This document shows, one piece after another, positions 53,099-59,652 of a stretch of 59,652 nucleotides of DNA. Every line of letters starts with the position of its first letter. Position 1 is the stretch's first letter. Location: the NCBI GenBank assembly GCA_050433985.1, contig JBNPWE010000017.1, forward strand, positions 1-59,652, given 5' to 3'. The notes under the pieces are model-generated. The model did not search any database. It had not been told where the DNA came from and saw only the letters and a list, made by a program, of their open reading frames with translations. A program made the position numbers and the translations under genes. Origin of the DNA: JACIYW01 sp014359745. GTDB taxonomy: Bacteria > Pseudomonadota > Alphaproteobacteria > Rhodobacterales > Rhodobacteraceae.

Positions 53099-53578
53099 TC
53101 ATTCATCGGAATAGACGGCCACGCCGTCCGGCCCGAAGGCATAGGTGCGCAGGGTTCCGGTTTTCGCGGGTGCCATACCCGGCGCATTGGCGGGCATGCC
53201 CGGCAGGGTGATGCCGGTGATGTTAGGGCGTTCGTCCAGCAGCCGTTCGATGATCTCGGACGGGACAAGGCCGCTGACGACATAGCTGTCGATCTTGGCG
53301 AGATGGCAGCCGATGCCGCGCTCGGGCACGCCCATCTCAATGGATCTTTGGTCGAAATCGCGATCGTCGATCACGTTGACTGCGAAGCCCTCGGCGCGCA
53401 GGTATTCGGCATAGGCGTCGCAGCAGCCGCAGCCGGGGCTGCGCCAGATTGTGACCGGCTCCGCGCCCTGCGCGGCGGCGGATGCGACGACAGGTGACGG
53501 GGTATCGCGATCGGTCGCGACATAGGCGGCCGTGGCGGCACCGGCGATAGTCAGCGTGATGGCAAGTATCATTTTCAT
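53099..53578 (-). CDS. DUF411 metal-associated protein
   Basis: The 159-residue protein has an export signal (MILAITLTIAGAATAAYVA) and the DUF411 signature: TIWRSPGCGCCDAYAEYLRAEGF (Cys cluster C-G-C-C), GIGCHLAKIDSYVVSGLVPSEIIERLL, and LPGMPANAPGM. DUF411 proteins are commonly found next to copper and other heavy-metal resistance genes; the CGCC cluster is a likely metal site. It follows the Asp-box protein gene by 16 bases. Confidence 0.88.
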   Translation of the reverse strand: MKMILAITLTIAGAATAAYVATDRDTPSPVVASAAAQGAEPVTIWRSPGCGCCDAYAEYLRAEGFAVNVIDDRDFDQRSIEMGVPERGIGCHLAKIDSYVVSGLVPSEIIERLLDERPNITGITLPGMPANAPGMAPAKTGTLRTYAFGPDGVAVYSDE

Positions 53579-53594
53579 GGTCGGCGTTCCTTTC

Positions 53595-54527
53595 TCAGAG
53601 AGCCGTAAGGGTGGCCCAGGTGGCACCCCGGTCCCGGCTGTGTTTCAGGTCTGTCGCGAAGGCGGCGGCGATGTGGTCCGGATCTGCCGGATCAACGGCA
53701 AGCGCCTGTGCATGCAGGTTGGACCTGTTTTCCCAAGCCACGCCGCCATCCTCAGAGGCCCAAAGCCCCGAAAGCAGCACCGCATAGAGCTGTTCCGGCG
53801 CGGTATGGGCTGAGACCAGCGCGCTGACGGGTTCTCCCTCCGGCAGCGGCGCATCCGGTGCGGGCGGCGTCCCCGCCACCAGCGCGTCCATCGCGTCGCC
53901 CGCCACCACGTCCTGCCAGCGGCAGAAACAGTCAGGCACGCGGGTAACGCCCTTGTCGGTCCCGGCATAGATCCAGATACCGCCCATACCGCTGGCGAGA
54001 TTGACCGAAGCGAGGGTCAGAATCTCGCGCTCGGCCTCGGCGATCCACGGGCGGTCCATCACGAAGGACCAGCTTGCGCCCGCATCCTCGCTGCGCCATA
54101 GCCCGTCGCCCGCGAGTGCCGCATAGACCGTGTCCGGCGCACCCGCCGCAACGGCGAGCGCCGTGACCTGAGCTTGGGGCAATCCGCCCGAGGCCGCAGA
54201 CCATGTCTGGCCACCATCCTCGGACCGGTCGAGGCCGCCGCCGTCCAGCGCCGCGAAAAGCCGCCCCGGCTGATCGGGGTGACAGGCCAGTACCAGAATC
54301 GGGACGCGGGGCGAGGGAAGGAGCACGCCGTCGCCGGACAGATCAAACCGCCGGAGCTGCGCACCCGCGACGACAAGCGCATCGCCGTCGATGGCCAACG
54401 CGTATGTCGTCGCGCCGTCGGCCAGCGCCCGCCGCGCTGGCAACAGCCCGGCGGCGGCCACACCGCCCAGCATGGCAAGCACGCTGCGCCGTCCAAGCGG
54501 TCTTGTGGTCGGATTATTCACGTTCAT
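53595..54527 (-). CDS. Asp-box (BNR) repeat exported protein, F510_1955-like
   Basis: The 310-residue protein has a twin-arginine signal (RPLGRRSVLAMLGGVAAAG), then beta-propeller blades with four Asp boxes: RSEDGGQTW, RSEDAGASW, ASEDGGVAW and HSRDRGATW, and a CxC pair in PDCFCRWQDV. It resembles the F510_1955 sialidase-like family and Ycf48-type assembly propellers, but no glycosidase active site can be recognised, so a scaffold role is as likely as catalysis. It is placed between the multicopper oxidase (13-base gap) and DUF411. Confidence 0.75.
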   Translation of the reverse strand: MNVNNPTTRPLGRRSVLAMLGGVAAAGLLPARRALADGATTYALAIDGDALVVAGAQLRRFDLSGDGVLLPSPRVPILVLACHPDQPGRLFAALDGGGLDRSEDGGQTWSAASGGLPQAQVTALAVAAGAPDTVYAALAGDGLWRSEDAGASWSFVMDRPWIAEAEREILTLASVNLASGMGGIWIYAGTDKGVTRVPDCFCRWQDVVAGDAMDALVAGTPPAPDAPLPEGEPVSALVSAHTAPEQLYAVLLSGLWASEDGGVAWENRSNLHAQALAVDPADPDHIAAAFATDLKHSRDRGATWATLTAL

Positions 54528-54540
54528 TATCTTGCCCCCC

Positions 54541-56001
54541 TTACGCCACACGGATCACGCCCATCATCCCGCCCGCCTGATGCTCGAGGATGTGGCAATG
54601 GAACATCCAGTCGCCCGGATTGTCGGCGACAAAGGCGATTTCGACGCGTTCACGCGGGGCCATCAGCACCGTGTCCTGCCATTCACGATGCGCCGTGGGC
54701 GTCCCGTTGCGGCTGATCACGCGGAAGGAGTGGCCGTGCAGATGGATCGGGTGGTGGAACGCCGTAGCATTGGTCATGGCGATGACGTGGCTGGCATCGC
54801 GTTCCAGCACCAGCATCGGGTCGAGGATATGCCCTTCGGCAGCGACTCCGTTGACGAACCAGATGCCTCCGGCGTGCATCCGGTTCATCATTCCGCCACC
54901 CATCATGCCGCCCATACCGCCGCCGTCATCGGCAAGGCCCATCTGCCGTTCGACCATCCCGCCCATCATGCCGCCGGTGAAGGTCACCTCGTGATGGCGG
55001 GCACGGGTGATGTCGGGCTCGGGCAGCGGATTGGGTGCCAGCGCCATCTCCCGGTCGGGGGCTGTGTCGCGCAGGGGCGTCTCGGAGTAGGCCAGATCGA
55101 CCACTTCGAAATTCCGGTCCAAGAAGAACCGGTCGATGACCGTCACCGTCTCACCCGGCGCGCCCGACATGTCGAGCATCAGATCGACCCGCATGGCCGG
55201 GCCGATCACCACCCATCCGCGCGCGTCCTGCGGCGCATGCGGCGTGACCGGCTGGCCGTCAAGCGCGATGACCTGCGGCGCCAGATCGCCGAAATCCAGT
55301 GCGAAGATGCGGGCATTGGCGGCGTTGATCAGGCGCAGCCGGACCCGTTCGCCCGCCTGCACTGGAAGCGCATCCGGAACGCGGCCGTTGATCGTGACGG
55401 TATTGCCCAGCCGTCCGGCATGGCTCATGTCGTGGAACCCGCCGAAGCTGTCGTCGATTGCGGCCTCTTGGGTCAGCCGCCAATCGTCGAGCACCCAGAC
55501 CATCTCGCGGTCCACGCGCGGAGGACTTTCTTCTTCAATGATCAGCGCACCGTAAAGCCCGCGGCCGACCTGCCCGAAGCTGCGCTGGTGCGGGTGATAC
55601 CAGAAGGTGCCGGCATCCAGGGCGTCAAAATCGTAAATGAAGGTCTTCCCCGGCGCGATCGGGGCCTGCGTCAGATGCGGGACGCCGTCCATGGCGTTAG
55701 GCACCCGCAGCCCGTGCCAGTGTACAGTAGTTTCTTCGTCCAGCGCGTTCTCGACCGCGATGCGCAGCCGGTCGCCCTGCCGCACCCGGATCTCGGGGCC
55801 AGGCACTACGCCGCCATAGCACCAGACGTCAGTCGCGCCCCAGGGTTCGGGGGCAATTTGCGCCCGCCCCGGTGCGGCGCGCAGGGTGAAGGTAAGGGGA
55901 GTGTCGGCCCAAGCCGGGCGCAGGGAAACTGCCGCACCGGCCGCGGCACTGCCGACCAGAAAGCCGCGGCGCGACAGCGCCGGTGTGAATTTCGATTTCA
56001 T
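54541..56001 (-). CDS. Multicopper oxidase, CueO/CopA type
   Basis: The enzyme oxidises Cu(I) in the periplasm with O2. The 486-residue protein has a Tat signal (LSRRGFLVGSAAAGAA) and all four copper motifs: TVHWHGLRV (about 92), TFWYHPHQRS (about 136), HHPIHLHGHSF (about 418) and FHCHILEHQAGGM (about 467). A Met-rich insert (GGMMGGMVERQMG, GGMGGMMGGGMMNRM) at about 340-375 is the Cu(I)-gathering region typical of CueO-like enzymes. Intact. Confidence 0.93.
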   Translation of the reverse strand: MKSKFTPALSRRGFLVGSAAAGAAVSLRPAWADTPLTFTLRAAPGRAQIAPEPWGATDVWCYGGVVPGPEIRVRQGDRLRIAVENALDEETTVHWHGLRVPNAMDGVPHLTQAPIAPGKTFIYDFDALDAGTFWYHPHQRSFGQVGRGLYGALIIEEESPPRVDREMVWVLDDWRLTQEAAIDDSFGGFHDMSHAGRLGNTVTINGRVPDALPVQAGERVRLRLINAANARIFALDFGDLAPQVIALDGQPVTPHAPQDARGWVVIGPAMRVDLMLDMSGAPGETVTVIDRFFLDRNFEVVDLAYSETPLRDTAPDREMALAPNPLPEPDITRARHHEVTFTGGMMGGMVERQMGLADDGGGMGGMMGGGMMNRMHAGGIWFVNGVAAEGHILDPMLVLERDASHVIAMTNATAFHHPIHLHGHSFRVISRNGTPTAHREWQDTVLMAPRERVEIAFVADNPGDWMFHCHILEHQAGGMMGVIRVA

Positions 56002-56139
56002 ATGTCTGTCTCATCTGATCTCTACCATCGGGGTTCGCGCAGAGTTCGCGCGATTGAGTGCGCCCCGAAACCGTTCAGGTTCCAGAATACGCAGTCCGAC
56101 GGTCACGGGGACGCTGTGGTCAGCGCCCGTGGCGTCGGA

Positions 56140-56487
56140 TCAGATGAGGTGTCGGGGTGGGAAAGGGTCCGGCGGAGCCTTCTGACCATGCGGCACGGTC
56201 GCACTTAGGAGCCGATCATGACGGAGGGGTGGTATCATATATTCGAAGGACGCGGTCGCCGTCAGGGTCATCGCACCGGGTGCAGTGCAATCGAGTTGGC
56301 ACAGCGCCCTGTCCGCAGCACCTTCGCCATCCGTCGGACAGCCTTCACAGTCCTCCATGGCCACCGCGCCGCCATCCATCACGGACATTTCCAGCGCCAT
56401 GCTATTCGCGCTTACCGCATGCGCGATGTTGCTCACGGCGAAAACCGCAAGAAGTGTCAATAACAATATGGATGACAACCGACGCAT
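56140..56487 (-). CDS. Small exported Cys-containing protein, unknown
   Basis: The 115-residue protein has a signal peptide (RLSSILLLTLLAVFAVSNIAHA) and a Cys-bearing middle (AMEDCEGCPTDG, CQLDC). Its Cys pairs CxxC and CxxxC are suited to copper or disulfide binding. I cannot name a family. It lies downstream of cueR and upstream of the multicopper oxidase in the same direction. Confidence 0.6.
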   Translation of the reverse strand: MRRLSSILLLTLLAVFAVSNIAHAVSANSMALEMSVMDGGAVAMEDCEGCPTDGEGAADRALCQLDCTAPGAMTLTATASFEYMIPPLRHDRLLSATVPHGQKAPPDPFPPRHLI

Positions 56488-56582
56488 GTCTATAGAATAG
56501 AATGGTGAAAAGAGCATGTCCAGCCACGACCCAGTGACCTGTCGCGCCGCAACGATCTGCGCTTTGGGGCGCATGACGTGCA

Positions 56583-56987
56583 TCAGCCTGGCTCTTTCTG
56601 CGAAATCACAGCCAGATCCTCCAGGATCGGACAATCTGGCCGGTGATCGCCTGCGCAGCTTTCGATGAGGTGGCCGAGCGTGGTGCGCATTGCCTTCAAC
56701 TCTGCGATCTTGGCGTCGATAAGATCCAGATGATGTTGAGCGATCTGCTTTACATCCGCGCTTGCGCGGTCCCTATCCTCATATAAAGCCAGAAGAGCAC
56801 GGCAATCTTCAATCGTGAACCCGAGTGATCTGGCGCGCCCGATAAAGCCCAGCTTATGCACGTCGTTATCGTTGAAACGGCGATAGGCGTTGTCATCGCG
56901 TGCCGGGTTTACCAGGCCAATGTCCTCGTAATACCGTATTGTCTTGGCGGGCAGGTTCGTGATCGGCGCAATATCTCCGATATTCAT
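56583..56987 (-). CDS. cueR: Cu(I)-responsive MerR-family regulator (CueR/HmrR-like)
   Basis: The 134-residue protein has the MerR winged HTH (MNIGDIAPITNLPAKTIRYYE, then LVNPARDDNAYR), a long dimerisation helix, and the Cu(I)-binding loop SCAGDHRPDCPIL, where two Cys are spaced by seven residues as in CueR. It should activate copA and oxidase genes on copper exposure. It lies 10 bases downstream of copA and is probably cotranscribed. I found no clear CueR palindrome in the 5' region of copA. Confidence 0.92.
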   Translation of the reverse strand: MNIGDIAPITNLPAKTIRYYEDIGLVNPARDDNAYRRFNDNDVHKLGFIGRARSLGFTIEDCRALLALYEDRDRASADVKQIAQHHLDLIDAKIAELKAMRTTLGHLIESCAGDHRPDCPILEDLAVISQKEPG

Positions 56988-56997
56988 GGCGTGTCTC

Positions 56998-59524
56998 CTA
57001 TTCCGCCGACGTTGGTTGGGCCGAGTGCGTGTTGTTTGAGGTGCCTGCGCGTTTGCCTTCATCCATCACCGGTCGCAATCGACGCAGGCGCAGCGCGTTG
57101 CTCAGCACGAAAACCGAACTGGTCGCCATAGCCCCCGCCGCCAGAACCGGCGAGAGCAGCAGCCCAAAGGCCGGATAAAGCACCCCCGCCGCCACCGGAA
57201 TGAGCGCGGTATTATAGCCGAAAACCCAGAACAGGTTCTGCCGGATATTACGCATCGTGTGGCGGGAAACCTGAACGGCGTTGACTACGCCGCGCAGGTC
57301 GCCCGACATCAGCACCACAACGGCGGACTCAATAGCCACGTCGGTCCCGGTGCCGATCGCGATCCCGACATCCGCATGGGCCAGCGCGGGCGCGTCGTTG
57401 ATCCCGTCACCGACAAAGGCAACGCGGGAACCATTCTTGCGCAACTCGTCGAGCGCGGCCACCTTGCCGTCCGGCAAAACGCCCGCGATAACCGTGTCGA
57501 TCCCGACCTCGCGGGCGATGGCCTCCGCCGTCTCGCGCTTGTCGCCGGTGATCATCGCCACACACAGACCGGCGGCGTGTAGAGCGCGGATCGCTTCGGC
57601 GCTGGCGGATTTGACCGGATCAGCCACGGCGATCACGGCGGCTACCCGCCCGTCGATTGCGGCGTAAAGCGCGGTGCGCCCCCGTGCGGCCAACTCGGCC
57701 TCCGGCGTGACAAGGTTGCCGGGGTTCAACCCCTCGCGCGCCATCAACCGGTCCGCCCCAACCAGCACGTCATGGCCCGCAACTCGGGCCTGCACGCCGT
57801 AGCCGGTGACTGATTCGAACTGAACCACCTCGGCGCGCGCGGCGCCTTCGGCCTGTGCTGCGCGGGTGATCGCCTCGGCCACAGGGTGCTCAGATTGGCC
57901 CTCGACCGCAGCGACCAGTGACAGCACCTCGGCCCGCCCGAACCCGTCCGCCAGCACCAAATCGGTCATCTCGGGGCGGCCTTCGGTTACCGTGCCGGTC
58001 TTGTCGAGCGCCACCACATCGACAGAGGCCAGCGCCTGCAGCGCGTCCCCCTTGCGAAACAGCACGCCCATGTCCGTCGCGCGCCCGGTTCCCACCATGA
58101 TCGAGGTCAGCGTGGCAAGCCCCATGGCGCAGGGGCAGGGGCAGCGGCAGGCGATGATCAGCACCGACACGCCCGCAACAAGCGCGAGCGTCACGGCAGG
58201 GTCCGGCCCGACCGCCAGCCATATCGCCACCGTGAGCGCAGCCACGGCCATGACGACCGGCACGAACCACAGGGTGATGCGGTCGACCAGCCCCTGAATG
58301 GGCAGTTTCGCGCCCTGCGCCTGTTCCACCATGCGAATGATCTGCGCCAGCGTGGTATCGGCCCCCACCCGTGTCGCGCGGATATGCAGGCTGCCTGCCC
58401 CGTTGACCGTGCCGCCCGTCACCGCATCGCCCTCGGCCTTGGCCACCGGCACGGGCTCGCCGGTGATCATGCTCTCGTCGACATAGGCTTCGCCGCTCAA
58501 AACCTCACCGTCCAGCGCGATGCGTTCGCCGGGGCGCACCAACAGAATGTCGCCGACAAGAATATCATCAATATCCAGGTCCTCCGCCTCGCCATCGCGG
58601 ATCACACGGGCGGTGCGGGCCTGTAGCCCCATCAGCCGCTCGATCGCTGCCCCGGTCCGGCCCTTGGCGCACCTCGAGCCAGCGACCCAGAAGGATCAGC
58701 ACGATGATTACGGCGGCCGCCTCGAAATAGACCGCGCGCACGGCCTCGGGCAGAACGCCAGGCAGGAATGCCGCGACCACCGAATAGGCCCAGGCAGCGC
58801 CAGTGCCGACCGCGACAAGGCTGTTCATATCCGGCGCCCCACGCAGCAGCGCGGGAATGCCCTTGGAAAAGAACACCCACCCCGGTCCCGCGAGGATGAT
58901 CGTCGTCAGCGCGAACTGGATGTACCAGCTTGCCTGCGGCCCGATCGTCCCGGCGATCAGGTCACGGACGCCGGGGATCACATGGCTGCCCATTTCGATC
59001 AGAAAGACCGGCAGCGCCAGCAGAGCAGCGATCAGGGTCTACGGGCGATCGGACGGGCGTCTTCCTCCTTGCGGGCCACCGCCGAGAGGCCCTCGCCCGT
59101 CTCCGCAAGCTCCGCCGGATAGCCAGCCCCGCGGCTTGCGGTCAATAGGTCCTGCGGTGTCACGACCCCGTCGGCAATCGTCACCGTTGCGCTCTCGGAG
59201 GTGAGGTTCACGTTGACGTCCAGAACGCCGGGCAGCGCGCCGAGCGCGCGAGCCACCCGGCCCACGCAAGACGCGCAGGACATCGATGTAAGGGTCAGTT
59301 TCACGGTCCGGGTCCGCAGCGGATAGCCAATGCCCTCAAGCGCCGTGGCGAGTTGATTGAAATCGACACCCTCCGCGATATCCAGTTGCGCGGACAAACT
59401 GGCCAGGTTGACTGAGACAGTCTTCACCCCGTCAACATTCGCCAACGTGCTCTCGCACCCGCCCCACACAGGATGCACAGGACATGCCGTCAATGACAAT
59501 CTTGATATGCTTGGTGTCCATCAT
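56998..59524 (-). pseudogene. copA: CopA copper-exporting P1B-ATPase, three apparent frameshifts
   Basis: The reading needs three frame changes. The ATG ATG start at 59524 opens MDTKHIKIVIDGMSCASCVG, then shifts near 59465 to ESTLANVDGVKTVSV. A second N-terminal metal-binding domain follows (TSMSCASCVGRVARAL). Another break near 59040 leads to the membrane part (LIAALLALPVFLIEMGSHV) and a third near 58665 (RWLEVR / MGLQARTARVIRDG). The rest is intact: ITGEPVPV, DKTGTVTEG, SEHPVAEAI, MITGDKRETA, GDGINDAPALAHADVG. The ion-site motif, normally CPCAMGLATP, reads ACRCPCPCAMGLATL, with four extra residues and Pro changed to Leu. Family and role are certain; function here is doubtful, and sequencing error at the window edge is possible. 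Confidence 0.8.
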
Positions 59525-59652
59525 CCCGGCCTTCCATCTTGCGAGGTTTCGCTCTACCTAGTGTTCCACGCCTGACATAGGATTCCCAATCGCGCTCTGC
59601 GGTGGCATAATCGGCGGATGAGACGCTCCGACATTTGCCTTTACCTTGGCCC
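59525..59652. other. copA upstream region to the right edge
   Basis: This 128-base stretch holds the expected copA promoter on the minus strand with a GGAAGG ribosome site near 59530-59536. I see no CueR-type dyad of the usual ACCTTCC-x7-GGAAGGT form. An ATG at 59618 on the plus strand starts a frame that runs off the edge after 11 codons and cannot be judged. Confidence 0.5.

Noticed and set aside
56002..56139. Possible separate CueR-controlled promoter for the multicopper oxidase
   Set aside because: Only a direct repeat of GTTCGCGC is seen, with no CueR-type dyad.

Overview
The window is high-GC DNA with alphaproteobacterial gene content, most likely from the Rhodobacterales/Rhodobacteraceae. 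Supporting content includes an ethylmalonyl-CoA pathway cluster (mcl2, nnrU, DUF1737, mch) beside sdhCDAB, a complete urea transporter urtABCDE, a plant-type glutamate-cysteine ligase, a CHCC zinc-finger protein, a TorF-type porin and a phage tail-type remnant of a kind I know from this order. The assignment rests on gene families only; I cannot name a genus.

Layout. 1-1.33 kb is a scar of three broken genes: an exosortase-associated EpsI-like domain running off the left edge, a decayed phage protein fused to it in frame, and a dacB with two frameshifts and no C-terminus. 1.4-12.2 kb is core: nadD, an Lrp/AsnC regulator divergent from ald, mscL, a small unknown gene coupled to rpoD, dnaG, a TadG/TadE-like pair and pheS with a possible attenuator leader. 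12.5-24.8 kb holds gshA, rsmE, ubiA, a large OmpA-family protein, an N-formylglutamate amidohydrolase, tRNA-Val(GAC), rpmJ, an ABC ATPase without a visible permease, and polA. 24.8-33.4 kb holds an orphan PemK/MazF-type toxin inside a 17-bp inverted repeat, then yajC-secD-secF-Mth938-like, a Hint-domain protein, dapA and a soluble lytic transglycosylase. 33.5-47.1 kb holds urtABCDE, sdhCDAB, torF and the mcl2-nnrU-DUF1737-mch operon, all on the minus strand.

From about 47.6 kb to the right edge the content changes. A truncated IS701-type transposase has cut ccdA, and behind it about 17 genes all lie on the minus strand, many with 4-nt start/stop overlaps. They form a copper-handling island: a CopA-type P-type ATPase, CueR-type regulator, multicopper oxidase, Asp-box repeat protein, DUF411 protein, two Met-rich small proteins, c-type cytochrome, two thioredoxin-like proteins, SCO protein, PCuAC chaperone, a second SCO-like redoxin, two unknown membrane proteins and the ccdA stub. 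They appear to combine copper export and periplasmic detoxification with copper delivery and thiol chemistry for cytochrome oxidase. copA carries three apparent frameshifts. dsbE has one at a run of seven C/G, which in this reading fuses it in frame to the next thioredoxin gene.

Through the window I find six copies of an intergenic repeat with core TTTCATCTTGGAAAAATACT, with shared flanks up to about 115 bp, on both strands. Breaks in genes cluster at the two edges and at the IS boundary, whereas the central core genes are intact; assembly error at the edges therefore remains an alternative to real decay.
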